A DNA stretch of 64,000 nucleotides from UBA7985 sp965661545 (GTDB taxonomy: Bacteria > Pseudomonadota > Alphaproteobacteria > UBA7985), in assembly GCA_965661545.1 (NCBI GenBank), contig CBFIEF010000011.1, positions 1 through 64,000 of the forward strand, given 5' to 3'. A program made the position numbers and the translations under genes. Positions 26,180-35,270 of this stretch are shown here, in pieces. Under the pieces are notes generated by a model, which had not been told where the DNA came from, did no database searches, and saw only the letters and a program-made list of their open reading frames with translations. Each line of letters opens with the position of its first letter. Within the stretch, counting starts at the first letter, position 1.

Positions 26180-26665
26180 ATGAGCGGCGATTTCTCCCAC
26201 TTCGACGACACTGGCAACGCGCACATGGTTGATGTGGGCGACAAGGCCGTGACGAAGCGGGAAGCGGTTGCAGAAGGGCGCTTGCTGTGCGCGCCGGAAA
26301 CGCTGGCACTGATCACCTCTGGCGGCGTGAAGAAAGGCGATGTGTTCTCGGTTGCGCGCTTGGCTGGTATCATGGGTGCCAAGCAGACCTCCAACCTTAT
26401 TCCCCTGTGCCACCCCCTTCCCTTGTCGCATGTATCCGTCGAATTGTGGGCGGATGAAGACGCCAGTGCCGTTGGCATTCGCGCAACCTGCCGGACGGAT
26501 GGCAAAACTGGTGTCGAGATGGAGGCACTGACCGCTGTATCCGTTACCGCACTGACGGTCTACGACATGGTCAAGGCGGTTCAGAAAGACATGGTGATCG
26601 ACCGGGTCCAGTTGGTGAAGAAGACGGGCGGAAAATCCGGGACGTTCTCCAACCCTGCCGAATGA
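26180..26665 (+). CDS. moaC: Cyclic pyranopterin monophosphate synthase
   Basis: A 161-aa enzyme of molybdenum cofactor synthesis, completing formation of cyclic pyranopterin monophosphate after MoaA. The family motifs NLIPLCHPLPLSHV, GVEMEALTAVSVTALTVYDM and KKTGGKSG are complete. It begins one base after the trpC stop and is followed 64 bases later by moeA. Confidence 0.96.
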   Translation: MSGDFSHFDDTGNAHMVDVGDKAVTKREAVAEGRLLCAPETLALITSGGVKKGDVFSVARLAGIMGAKQTSNLIPLCHPLPLSHVSVELWADEDASAVGIRATCRTDGKTGVEMEALTAVSVTALTVYDMVKAVQKDMVIDRVQLVKKTGGKSGTFSNPAE

Positions 26666-26729
26666 CGATTTCCCTCGCCTGTACGTGGCGCCCTTGGAAG
26701 GCCGTCAAAATTCGTTCTAAGGTGCAGGC

Positions 26730-27923
26730 ATGAAAGACTTTGATGAAGCCCTCGCTGAAATTCTGGCGGCCATCCCCGGCCCCCTTGGGGCTGAGCAGGT
26801 CGCGCTTCCCCAAGCCCTAGGCCGGGTCACCGCGAACCCAATCGTGGCGCGCCGGACGCAACCGCCATTGGCCGTGTCCGCGATGGATGGCTATGCTGTG
26901 CGGGCCTCGGACCTACCCGGCGCCCTCAAAGTCACGCGGGAAATTGCTGCCGGTCAGCACGATGAGCGAGCGCTGGATCAAGGCGAAGCCGTTCGGATCT
27001 TCACCGGCGCGCCATTGCCGCCCGGTGCTGACGCTATTGCCATTCAAGAGAACGCGATTGATGTCAAAGGGGGTGTCCGCTTCGACGAAAGCATCGAGCC
27101 CGGACGCTATGTTCGCGCGGCTGGATTGGACTTTCGCGAAGGTTCTGAACTTGTTCCTGCCGGACGCATAATCAGTCCGCGGACCGTCGCGCTGATTGCC
27201 GGGGGAAACCACCCTTGGGTCAAGGTTTGCCGCCGCCCTCGCATCGCCATCGTCGCCACTGGTGATGAAATTCGAGCGCCAGGTGAGCGGCTGGGGCCCG
27301 CGCAAATTGTCAGCTCAAACAACCTCGCCCTATCTGCGTTTGTGCAGGCCCAAGGCGGTGAAGCAATCGATTTCGGCACAGTTGGCGATACGCTGCAAGC
27401 CGTCGAAAACGCTGCGGCACGCCTTACCGGCTTCGACATCGTGGTGACCACGGGCGGGGCTTCGGTGGGCAAGCACGACTTGGTCGCAGAGGGTTTTGGC
27501 AACCAAGGACTGGACCTCGACTTCTGGAAAATCGCCATGCGACCGGGCAAACCACTCATATTTGGCCGATTTGGCAGTGGTTTATTCCTTGGTCTACCGG
27601 GTAATCCCGTGTCCTCAATGATCCTAGCTCTGTTGATTTTGCGTCCCATGATGCGGGCCATGATGGGCCTTTCACCAGATCTGCCCCGGCAAGACCTGCG
27701 GCTCAGTCACGCCTTGCCTGCCAACGACCAGCGACGTGATTTTATCCGCGCACGGCGGCTGCCTAACGGCTCCATCGACGCCAGGGCACGCCAAGACAGC
27801 TCCATGCTCACAACCCTTTTGGATGCCGATGTGCTGATCGATCGCCCCGCTCACGACCCCGCCTTGGATGCTGGGTCAACGGTACACGTGATCGACCTTC
27901 GTTCTCTTGGTGCCGATTTTTAG
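26730..27923 (+). CDS. moeA: Molybdopterin molybdotransferase
   Basis: A 397-aa enzyme that inserts molybdate into adenylylated molybdopterin. It shows the N-terminal MoeA domain with PLAVSAMDGYAVRA, the MPT-binding domain with TTGGASVGKHD and GLPGNPVSSM, and the C-terminal beta-barrel. The ATG has AAGGTGCAGGC upstream. It is the last gene of the trpG-moeA run; after it comes the lexA control region with two SOS boxes. Confidence 0.95.
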   Translation: MKDFDEALAEILAAIPGPLGAEQVALPQALGRVTANPIVARRTQPPLAVSAMDGYAVRASDLPGALKVTREIAAGQHDERALDQGEAVRIFTGAPLPPGADAIAIQENAIDVKGGVRFDESIEPGRYVRAAGLDFREGSELVPAGRIISPRTVALIAGGNHPWVKVCRRPRIAIVATGDEIRAPGERLGPAQIVSSNNLALSAFVQAQGGEAIDFGTVGDTLQAVENAAARLTGFDIVVTTGGASVGKHDLVAEGFGNQGLDLDFWKIAMRPGKPLIFGRFGSGLFLGLPGNPVSSMILALLILRPMMRAMMGLSPDLPRQDLRLSHALPANDQRRDFIRARRLPNGSIDARARQDSSMLTTLLDADVLIDRPAHDPALDAGSTVHVIDLRSLGADF

Positions 27924-27950
27924 CCTACTTTTGTGCTTGACGCGTTCTTA

Positions 27951-27965
27951 GAACACTATTAGAAC
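27951..27965. promoter_or_regulatory. LexA (SOS) box 1 upstream of lexA
   Basis: GAAC-ACTATTA-GAAC, a direct repeat of GAAC with exactly seven bases between, equal to GTTC-N7-GTTC on the other strand. This is the alphaproteobacterial LexA operator, distinct from the palindromic E. coli box. It lies about 110 bases before the lexA ATG, consistent with autorepression. Confidence 0.85.
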
Positions 27966-27984
27966 ATTTGCAGATCTTATCCGA

Positions 27985-27999
27985 GTTCTGAGATCGTTC
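27985..27999. promoter_or_regulatory. LexA (SOS) box 2 upstream of lexA
   Basis: GTTC-TGAGATC-GTTC, a second perfect alphaproteobacterial LexA operator, in the opposite orientation to box 1 and 34 bases from it. Two boxes suggest tight autoregulation or looping between bound dimers. A further GTTC at 28013 lacks a partner at the right spacing. Confidence 0.87.
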
Positions 28000-28073
28000 G
28001 GGCTGTGTACGTGTTCTTTACCCCACACCCGAGGCGTGTTTTGGAACCCCCTGCGTAGCAATGGGAGGCGCGC

Positions 28074-28913
28074 ATGCTGACAGAAAAGCAACGCACCCTG
28101 CTGGTTTTCATACACGACTGCCTGAACGAGCGGGGGGTTTCCCCCTCTTTCGATGAAATGAAAGATGCACTGGGCTTGAAGTCCAAATCTGGCATTCACC
28201 GATTGATTACAGCGTTGGAGGAACGAGGATTCCTGAAACGGCTGCCGCACCGCGCGCGGGCTTTGGAAGTCACGCGATTACCGGACAATATGCAAATGCA
28301 GCAGCCGGTGGCCAACCAACGATTTGCGGCCCTGTCGAGGGAAAACGAACCCCTCGCCGACGGTTTACGACCAGCCCCACCGTGGTTGGAAAGCGTAACC
28401 TCAGGCCGGACGCCAACAGCTTCCGAGTTCGACGACAGAGCCATCAGCGATCAAGCCATCGAGAATGCTGGTGCCAACGTTGTTCGTGCTGACTTTGGCA
28501 AAGCCCGGGAAATGGCCGTAGCGCAAGGGCGCGAAGTCTCCCTGCCGCTTTACGGGAAAATTGCCGCCGGTATGCCGATTGAGGCTTTGGCAAACGAAAG
28601 CGAATATCTCGACGTGCCCACCACCCTGTTGGGTAATGGGCAATACTACGCCTTGCAGGTCGAGGGTGATTCGATGATCGAGGCGGGTATCCACGACGGT
28701 GATTACGTCATCATCGAGCGCGGCGACACTGCCCACAACGGCGATATTGTGGTTGCCTTGGTCGATAACTATGAAGTGACACTGAAACGCTTGCGCAAGC
28801 GGTCTGGAACCGTGGCACTAGAGCCCGCAAACGCCCGCTACGAAACCCGTATTTTTGGCCCCGATCGGGTAAAGGTACAGGGCCGATTGGCGGGACTGGT
28901 TCGCCGATATTAA
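28074..28913 (+). CDS. lexA: SOS repressor LexA
   Basis: A 279-aa repressor. The N-terminal winged helix (1-65, MLTEKQRTLLVFIHDCL with LGLKSKSGIHRLITALEERG as recognition helix) is followed by an unusually long linker (about 70-150), the Ala165-Gly166 self-cleavage site in KIAAGMPIE, and the peptidase S24 domain with catalytic Ser200 (EGDSM) and Lys238 (TLKRL). The cleavage and catalytic residues are all intact, so RecA-stimulated autocleavage is expected. The linker makes it about 40 residues longer than many alphaproteobacterial LexA proteins. GGGAGG lies five bases before the ATG. Two LexA boxes precede it. Confidence 0.96.
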   Translation: MLTEKQRTLLVFIHDCLNERGVSPSFDEMKDALGLKSKSGIHRLITALEERGFLKRLPHRARALEVTRLPDNMQMQQPVANQRFAALSRENEPLADGLRPAPPWLESVTSGRTPTASEFDDRAISDQAIENAGANVVRADFGKAREMAVAQGREVSLPLYGKIAAGMPIEALANESEYLDVPTTLLGNGQYYALQVEGDSMIEAGIHDGDYVIIERGDTAHNGDIVVALVDNYEVTLKRLRKRSGTVALEPANARYETRIFGPDRVKVQGRLAGLVRRY

Positions 28914-28984
28914 CTGAGCCTGCATATATGGGCGGTATGAGCGTGAGAACGCAGCCGCCTCTCCAATAGATGCTGCTACACGAC

Positions 28985-29019
28985 AAAACACGGCCCTATC
29001 TCGCGATGGGCCGTGTTTT
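28985..29019. terminator. Bidirectional intrinsic terminator between lexA and gltX
   Basis: A perfect 12-bp stem (28985-28996 with 29008-29019) around an 11-base loop: GC-rich CGGCCC/GGGCCG core flanked by AAAACA on one side and TGTTTT on the other. The A- and T-rich flanks give a U-run on whichever strand is transcribed, so it can stop both lexA and the convergent gltX. Confidence 0.88.
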
Positions 29020-29033
29020 CGTTTGGGGATGCC

Positions 29034-30440
29034 TTAGGACGCGGTCAACACCGCTTGCAGGTGCTGCAAGGTCTTTTCCTTGCCAAAGGCAAAGGCCACT
29101 TCTGTAACGCCCGGCGACGCCATCGCGCCAGTCAGAGCAGCGCGCAAGGGCTGGAACACTTTACCGACTTTGAGTTCCTTGGCTTCAGCGTAGCTCGAAA
29201 GCGCAGCTTTAATGCCCTCTTCGGACCAATCGTCAACGCCGCCTAGCACGCCAACCATATCCGCGATAACGACCATCCCGTCCTGGCCCAAGGCCTTCTT
29301 GGCCTTGTCTTCGATCTCAATCGGCGGCTCTTGCAGGTAATACTTCGCCATCGCACCGATATCGGCGAGCGTCTTTGCCCGATCAACCACCGCTGGCATG
29401 CCCAGGACCAAGCTCGCTAAGCCATCATCATCGATGTTCGTCCAACCTTCAGCCTCAATAAACGGACGCGCCAGCGTCAGCAGGTCCGCAGCGCCCTGTT
29501 CCTTGAGATAATGGGCGTTCAGCGCAAGCATCTTATCCATATCCAAGCGCGACGCGCCCTTGTTCACATCCAGCAGGTCAAACCAGTCAACAGCTTGCTC
29601 ACGAGAGATGATTTCGTCATCCCCGTGGCTCCATCCAAGGCGCAGCAGCGCGTTAAATACAGACTCAACCAAGTAACCCTGATCCCGATATTCCTCGACC
29701 CCAACCGCACCGTGGCGCTTGGACAGCTTCGCACCGTCTGCACCATGGATCAGGGGGATATGGCCAAAGTTTGGGAGATCCCACCCCGCCGCCGCATAGA
29801 TTTGCGCCTGACGAAACGCGTTGTTCAGATGATCATCACCCCGAATAACGTGAGTCACGCCCATGTCGTGATCGTCCACACAGACGGCGAGCATGTACGT
29901 CGGGGAGCCATCGGCCCGCAGCAGCACGAAATCGTCGATCTCGGCGTTCTGCACCTCGACCCGGCCCTGCACCACGTCTTCGATAACGGTTGAACCCTCT
30001 GAGGGCGTTTTCACGCGAATGACGAAAGGCTTGCCCGCAGGCGCCTCGCTTGGATCGCGGTCGCGCCAGCGGCCATCATAGCCCGGATTACGGCCTTCCG
30101 CTTTCGCCATCTCCCGCATCTCGGACAGCTCTTCTGGCGTTGCAAAGCACTTATAGGCCGTGCCATCCGCCAACATCTGGTCCGCCACTGCCTGATGACG
30201 CTCGGCTCGGGTGCTTTGGAAGACTGGCGCTTCGTCATGATCCAGCCCCATCCATGCCAATCCATCAAGAATAGCATCAACAGCCCCTTGAGTTGAGCGT
30301 TCCTTATCGGTATCTTCTATTCTAAGTAGATATTTACCGCCGTGATGTCGCGCATACAGCCAATTAAACAAGGCGGTGCGCACGCCGCCAATATGCAGAA
30401 AACCAGTGGGGGAAGGAGCAAAACGCGTGACGACGCTCAT
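29034..30440 (-). CDS. gltX: Glutamyl-tRNA synthetase
   Basis: A 468-aa class I aminoacyl-tRNA synthetase charging tRNA-Glu (and possibly tRNA-Gln where GatCAB is used). The HIGH motif is in APSPTGFLHIGG and the KMSKS motif is KLSKRHG. I start it at the ATG at 30440, because GGAG lies six bases upstream; an ATG at 30446 is too near that site, and the extension to 30488 does not resemble the family. Alphaproteobacteria often have two gltX paralogues, so specificity for tRNA-Glu versus tRNA-Gln is not settled here. It is divergent from comEC, 72 bases apart. Confidence 0.95.
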   Translation of the reverse strand: MSVVTRFAPSPTGFLHIGGVRTALFNWLYARHHGGKYLLRIEDTDKERSTQGAVDAILDGLAWMGLDHDEAPVFQSTRAERHQAVADQMLADGTAYKCFATPEELSEMREMAKAEGRNPGYDGRWRDRDPSEAPAGKPFVIRVKTPSEGSTVIEDVVQGRVEVQNAEIDDFVLLRADGSPTYMLAVCVDDHDMGVTHVIRGDDHLNNAFRQAQIYAAAGWDLPNFGHIPLIHGADGAKLSKRHGAVGVEEYRDQGYLVESVFNALLRLGWSHGDDEIISREQAVDWFDLLDVNKGASRLDMDKMLALNAHYLKEQGAADLLTLARPFIEAEGWTNIDDDGLASLVLGMPAVVDRAKTLADIGAMAKYYLQEPPIEIEDKAKKALGQDGMVVIADMVGVLGGVDDWSEEGIKAALSSYAEAKELKVGKVFQPLRAALTGAMASPGVTEVAFAFGKEKTLQHLQAVLTAS

Positions 30441-30512
30441 GGTCATCTCCGAAATCCGAGGGTGGAAAAAGAAAGCGTGGTCTAGCACGCGTTTCCGGCT
30501 TCAACCACGCCA

Positions 30513-32624
30513 ATGACGGAAGGGGGGCCATTCGATGCTGGCTTTCCACCGTCTGCCAAGCCCAAAGGCAAGAACCGCAAGCCGTCGAAACGACTGAATC
30601 AGCAGATTCAGCACGTCAACGACGCTTTACCGCTCGGGCTGGCTGGTGCTTTGACGATGGGGATTCTGCTGTTTTTTACAGCCAATAACGAGCCGGCACT
30701 CCGGCCCGCGATGGCATTGTGTGGCGTCAGCGTCATCGTCGCGGCCCTCATGTTCCGGCGCAGCCGAGTGGCGCGTTGGGCGTCGCTGTTGCCTGCCATC
30801 GCCTGCATTGGGTTTACCAGCGCAACATGGCAAGCACAGCGACTGGGCAACCATATGCTAGCCGAACCGGCCTACTCTGTTGTGCTGACCGGCACGGTGG
30901 AACGCGTTCTGTGGCGCACGGATGGTCCCCGCTTTATTTTGGGGGAACTTCAATCGGACACGCAGCCTGCTTTGGGCGATTTACGCAGCATTCAAATCAA
31001 GTGGCGCGGCCTGTCAAATGGCACCACCGCTGACCGTACCATGCTGGGTCAGCGGGTCGCTTGGGATGTCACATTGCTGCCCGTGCGCGGGGCCATTGTG
31101 CCTGGCGGTTTTGATTTCCGGCGGCAAGCGTTCTTCAAAGGGCTATCGGCCTACGGATACAGCCTCGGCCCCCCGGAAATCCTCGCCAGCCAAGGCCATT
31201 CGTGGACGGAAAACTGGCGTCAAATTCTGCGGGAGCGGTTCTTGGCTGGTCTCCGCGGTGATGCGGGCGGGCTGGCGACCGCTCTTGTGGTAGGCTTACG
31301 CGGGGACTTGTCGGAACGCGCGGAGGTACAAATCCGCAGGGCCGGTCTCGCGCACATCCTCGCCATTTCCGGCCTGCACATCGGCATGGTGACAGGGGCA
31401 TTATTCTTCCTAATCCGGCTGTTGGGCGCATGGTTTCCGGCGCTGAGTCTGCGCCTGCCAATGCACAGGATCGCAGCCGTGATCGCCCTCACGGGCGCTT
31501 TTCTCTATTTCACCATATCCGGGGGATCGGTTCCAACACAGCGGGCTACGATTGTGGTGGCGCTCGCAATGACCGCCATTCTGATCTCTCGGCGGCCATT
31601 TTCCCTGCGCTCAGTCGGTTTCGCCGCGCTGCTGGTCCTGTTGCTCCAGCCCTCCTCGCTGGTAACGGCCTCGTTTCAGATGAGTTTTGCCGCTGTAATC
31701 GGGCTGATTGTCGCCTTTCGGTTTTCCGAGGCCCGACCTGCCGGGGGCACTGGCGCGCCACGACGAGCGGTGAACTATTTCATGGGCCTCGCCGTCAGCA
31801 GTTTGGTCGCGACCGCAGCAACGAGCATCTTTGCGCTCTATCACTTCCAGCAACTTTCGCTGCTGGGTATTCTCGCCAATATGATCGCCGTACCGCTAAC
31901 CGCGCTGTGGATCATGCCTCTGCTCATGCTGGCTGCGCTGCTCACCCCCTTGGGCGTCGAAGGGCCAGTTCTGTGGCTGGCACAGTTTGGGCTGGATGGC
32001 CTGCTTTGGCTGGCAGGGTTTGCTGCGCAGTTTGAAAGCGGTCTGCTCACCACCCGCGATTGGCCCGCACCATCGCTGTTTTTGGCGGGTCTGACGATTT
32101 GGCTGGGCGCTTTATTGGTGCGTCCTTTTACGGTGCTGGCTGGTTTACCGCTTGTGCTAAGCGTAGCTTGGGCAATTGCTAGCCCTCTTCCCACTATCAT
32201 TGCGGATCGTAGCGAAGGTCTGCTCGCGCTCAACACGCAGGCACCCTTTATCAGCTTTGGTGAGCGCCCCGGCTTGGTCATGGTCGCACAAGGCAACGGT
32301 TTTGCCACCGAACAGCTCACGCGGTTTTTCAACGCCAGAGCCCAATCCTGTCCGCTGGAAACCTGTGTCGTGGACGACGCATTGTGGATCACCAATCACC
32401 CTCAAGTCGCGGGCCATTTGTGCCAGACGTTGCCCGACGCCATTGGGGTCACACTCCGTGCGGCACCCACCGCCGCCTGTAACGACCGCACGGTGCGCGA
32501 TTTGCGGTCTTTGCCGCGTCAGGGACTGCGCGCCTTTCGCGCCAACAACCTCGGGCGAGTCACAGATTTTTCGTCAAATAAGGCCGTTGTTAAGAGATTC
32601 TGGACCAGCAACCCCACCCTGTGA
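30513..32624 (+). CDS. comEC: ComEC/Rec2-type membrane channel protein
   Basis: A 703-aa polytopic inner-membrane protein. Family members form the channel that carries single-stranded DNA into the cytoplasm during natural transformation. It has an N-terminal DUF4131-like region with an OB-like soluble part (about 130-240) and the competence domain beginning around 255 with LRGDLSERAEVQIRRAGLAH and ISGLHIGMVTG, followed by about eight helices. The C-terminal 120 residues do not contain the metallo-beta-lactamase HxHxDH motif of the Bacillus protein. The ribosome-binding site is poor. Whether this organism is transformable cannot be read from here. Confidence 0.88.
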   Translation: MTEGGPFDAGFPPSAKPKGKNRKPSKRLNQQIQHVNDALPLGLAGALTMGILLFFTANNEPALRPAMALCGVSVIVAALMFRRSRVARWASLLPAIACIGFTSATWQAQRLGNHMLAEPAYSVVLTGTVERVLWRTDGPRFILGELQSDTQPALGDLRSIQIKWRGLSNGTTADRTMLGQRVAWDVTLLPVRGAIVPGGFDFRRQAFFKGLSAYGYSLGPPEILASQGHSWTENWRQILRERFLAGLRGDAGGLATALVVGLRGDLSERAEVQIRRAGLAHILAISGLHIGMVTGALFFLIRLLGAWFPALSLRLPMHRIAAVIALTGAFLYFTISGGSVPTQRATIVVALAMTAILISRRPFSLRSVGFAALLVLLLQPSSLVTASFQMSFAAVIGLIVAFRFSEARPAGGTGAPRRAVNYFMGLAVSSLVATAATSIFALYHFQQLSLLGILANMIAVPLTALWIMPLLMLAALLTPLGVEGPVLWLAQFGLDGLLWLAGFAAQFESGLLTTRDWPAPSLFLAGLTIWLGALLVRPFTVLAGLPLVLSVAWAIASPLPTIIADRSEGLLALNTQAPFISFGERPGLVMVAQGNGFATEQLTRFFNARAQSCPLETCVVDDALWITNHPQVAGHLCQTLPDAIGVTLRAAPTAACNDRTVRDLRSLPRQGLRAFRANNLGRVTDFSSNKAVVKRFWTSNPTL

Positions 32625-32911
32625 AAGCCTACCTAACCACCAGCGCGAATGTGACGATTTTCCGGCGAGACTCGTTTGCTTTTTGTCGAATTTGCCCCTA
32701 ATACAAGGCCAATACTGACCGCAGTTGCCGCCCCTAGGCGCATAAGCTGAAACTTAGTCTGCACGTGTCAGCCCCCAAGCCATTCACCAAAATGGCGCAA
32801 AAAAGCCGCACCGGAGACCATCCGGGACAACGGCCTAATGAAGCAGTTTAAGCCAGTCCGCTCGGGGGAGTTCGGACGGGCCAAACAGACAAAATGACAG
32901 GAACCACGCCA
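32625..32911. promoter_or_regulatory. Leader region of gltA
   Basis: The 287 bases between comEC and the chosen gltA start hold no recognisable gene. A short hairpin GTCCG (32856-32860) / CGGAC (32873-32877) lies 35 bases before the start. The region must contain the gltA promoter, but I cannot name a convincing -35/-10 pair. Confidence 0.35.
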
Positions 32912-34210
32912 ATGACCGAAGCGCCACAGAAGACCTTTACGCTGACCAACGATCAAACGGGCGAGAGCACCAAATTGCCGGTTTTAGATGGCAACGATGG
33001 GCCATCGGTCATTGATGTGCGCAAGTTGTATGGCCAGACGGGACACTTCACCTATGACCCCGGCTTCCGGGCGACAGGCTCTTGTGACTCTGCCCTGACC
33101 TACATCGACGGCGAGCAAGGAATTCTGCTGCACCGCGGTTACGCCATTGAAGATTTGGCACAGAAGTCAGACTACATGGAAGTCTGCTATTTGCTCCTGC
33201 ACGGCGAGCTCCCGACGAGCGATCAGAAGACACTGTTTGAGAGCACCATCACCCACCACACGATGGTCCACGACCAGATCAACAACTTCTTCCGTGGCTT
33301 CCGCCGTGACGCGCACCCGATGGCGATCATGTGTGGTGTTGTTGGCGCGCTGTCTGCATTTTACCACGATCACACGGACGTAACGTCGGCGGAAGATCGT
33401 CTGATTTCGGCTCATCGACTGATCGCAAAGATGCCAACAATCGCGGCGATGGCGTACAAGTATTCCTGCGGCCAGCCGTTCATGTATCCGCGCAACGACC
33501 TGAGTTACGGCGCTAATTTCCTGCACATGACCTTCGGCGTCCCTGCTGAAAACAGCGAGCCGAACCCGATTCTGGCCCGTGCAATGGACAAGATCTTCAT
33601 CCTGCACGCCGATCACGAGCAGAACGCTTCGACCTCCACTGTTCGGATTGCCGGCTCCTCTGGCGCAAACCCCTATGCCGTGATTGCTGCGGGCATCGCT
33701 TCGCTTTGGGGCCCGGCGCACGGCGGCGCGAACGAAGCCGTTTTGACCATGTTGGACGAAATTGGCGACAAGTCGCGCATCAATGAATTCGTGAAGAAAG
33801 CCAAGGATCCGGACGACAGTTTCCGCCTGATGGGTTTTGGTCACCGGGTCTACAAAAACTTCGATCCACGCGCCCGCATCATGCAGCAAACCGCCAACGA
33901 AGTTCTGGACCTACTGGGCGTCTCGGACCCTCGGTTGGAACTGGCGCGGGAGCTGGAGCGGATTGCGCTAGAGGACGATTACTTCGTGCAGCGGAAGCTC
34001 TACCCGAACGTCGATTTCTACTCGGGTATCATCCTCAAGGCGATGGGCTTTCCGACCGAAATGTTCACCGTTCTCTTCGCTCTCGCGCGGACGGTTGGCT
34101 GGATCAGCCAGTGGAAAGAGATGATGGAACACCCAGACGGTATCTTCCGCCCACGTCAGCTCTACACCGGCGAAAAGCACCGCAGTTTTGTGGACCTGTC
34201 CCAGCGCTAA
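32912..34210 (+). CDS. gltA: Citrate synthase
   Basis: A 432-aa type II (hexameric, Gram-negative) citrate synthase that starts the TCA cycle. The catalytic residues lie in WGPAHGGANEA, GFGHRVYKNFDPRA and the terminal PNVDFYSG region. I prefer the ATG at 32912 (AGGA ten bases upstream) to that at 32894, although both are in frame. A strong terminator follows the stop codon, so the gene is probably monocistronic. Confidence 0.96.
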   Translation: MTEAPQKTFTLTNDQTGESTKLPVLDGNDGPSVIDVRKLYGQTGHFTYDPGFRATGSCDSALTYIDGEQGILLHRGYAIEDLAQKSDYMEVCYLLLHGELPTSDQKTLFESTITHHTMVHDQINNFFRGFRRDAHPMAIMCGVVGALSAFYHDHTDVTSAEDRLISAHRLIAKMPTIAAMAYKYSCGQPFMYPRNDLSYGANFLHMTFGVPAENSEPNPILARAMDKIFILHADHEQNASTSTVRIAGSSGANPYAVIAAGIASLWGPAHGGANEAVLTMLDEIGDKSRINEFVKKAKDPDDSFRLMGFGHRVYKNFDPRARIMQQTANEVLDLLGVSDPRLELARELERIALEDDYFVQRKLYPNVDFYSGIILKAMGFPTEMFTVLFALARTVGWISQWKEMMEHPDGIFRPRQLYTGEKHRSFVDLSQR

Positions 34211-34240
34211 AGACCAAACGCGACATTGCGCAAGATGACC

Positions 34241-34265
34241 AAGGGGCGCTTCGGCGCCCCTTTTT
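34241..34265 (+). terminator. Intrinsic terminator of gltA
   Basis: Seven-bp all-GC stem GGGGCGC (34243-34249) and GCGCCCC (34254-34260) closed by the very stable TTCG tetraloop and followed by TTTTT. It lies 33 bases after the gltA stop codon. This is a textbook rho-independent terminator. Confidence 0.95.
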
Positions 34266-34359
34266 CGTGCTTGAACCCCCTCTGCAGCGTGCAAATCAAT
34301 GAAGTTTGCGCTAAGTGTGTTTTAAAGAACCCGCTCATAAAGTGCAGAGGACTTAGATT

Positions 34360-35202
34360 ATGCACTGTAAAAACGCGATGAAGCGCCATTGGGCAGTTGC
34401 TGCTTTGCCTTTCTTGCTGACCCTCGTGGCTCCACAGGTGCAGGCACAGACAACCAGCAGCGCCGACCGGCCTTCTTTCACCATTCATTCTGCTGCTGGC
34501 GTGCAGGCCGAGCGCGGCTTTTCCGTTACTTTGGAAACAGAGAACAAACAGAAATTTGAGGTCTACCTGCCAGAGCTTCTGGTCCAAATGGCCCGCGAAG
34601 CCAATCGCGGTACGATCGCGCTCATCCCGGCGCTGGACTTCGTGGTTGTGCTGCCAATGCCGGAGTTTGCCCTGCTGAACAGAGGCAAACTCCCACTGTT
34701 GTCCGAGGTCAATGAACCAGATCATCGCTTGTTTGAGTTACTGCCAGCGGGTTCGAACAACCGAACATACCGCCGGGTTCACGGCGTCAGCGTCAAAACG
34801 GTACCATCCGGAACCTCAGCAGAACTAGATGCGCGCGACGCCCTCTCCAGCCTTAACTCTGTCTGCGTTAACGGCATGTCCGGCTATCAGTTCGAGGTTC
34901 GCGCAGATAGTGGTCGGGGGTTCTTGCTCGCGGCCTGCTCCAACTTCAATTCCATGACGGCCCGAGCCTTGGACCCCAGCATTCGCGGCACCTTCGATGT
35001 TTCGATGAGCTACGTGATCGGCGATACGGCCTTCCGCTTCTATTCGATCCACCGGTCCGAAAGCTGGAACCCAGACACGGGCGCGCCGCCGCTGTCCGAA
35101 GAGCAAGTTCAAGCTGTTGTGGCCTTGCTGGACAGAGCGGTGATTTTTGAAGATATCGATGAAATGACCCTAACTGCTGCATTCTTGATGGCATCAGAAT
35201 AG
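34360..35202 (+). CDS. Exported protein of unknown function
   Basis: A 280-aa protein with a Sec signal peptide (HWAVAALPFLLTLVAPQVQAQ, cleavage after about residue 29). I do not recognise the family. The mature part has a first third with strand-like hydrophobic alternation (SFTIHSAAGVQAERGFSVTL, VVVLPMPEFALL), two cysteines (about 168 and 192) that could form a disulfide, and a C-terminal helix. The ATG at 34360 has GAGGA eight to nine bases upstream; an internal ATG at 34378 would also retain the signal peptide. It sits alone between the gltA terminator and the convergent aroG, so its neighbours say nothing about its job. Confidence 0.7.
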   Translation: MHCKNAMKRHWAVAALPFLLTLVAPQVQAQTTSSADRPSFTIHSAAGVQAERGFSVTLETENKQKFEVYLPELLVQMAREANRGTIALIPALDFVVVLPMPEFALLNRGKLPLLSEVNEPDHRLFELLPAGSNNRTYRRVHGVSVKTVPSGTSAELDARDALSSLNSVCVNGMSGYQFEVRADSGRGFLLAACSNFNSMTARALDPSIRGTFDVSMSYVIGDTAFRFYSIHRSESWNPDTGAPPLSEEQVQAVVALLDRAVIFEDIDEMTLTAAFLMASE

Positions 35203-35217
35203 GGATTTTGATTTTGC

Positions 35218-35252
35218 TCCCGGCCTGCATGCTGAACAGCAGCAGGCCGGGA
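35218..35252. terminator. Possible stem-loop between convergent genes
   Basis: An 11-bp perfect inverted repeat TCCCGGCCTGC (35218-35228) / GCAGGCCGGGA (35242-35252) with a 13-base loop lies between the exported-protein gene and aroG, which converge here. There is no T-run on either side, so it is an atypical terminator or an mRNA 3'-end stabiliser. Confidence 0.5.
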
Positions 35253-35270
35253 TCAGGGCTTTAGCGGCCT

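Noticed and set aside
28011..28026. Third LexA half-site (GTTC at 28013) before lexA
   Set aside because: The seven-base spacer is followed by CACC, not GTTC, so there is no complete box.
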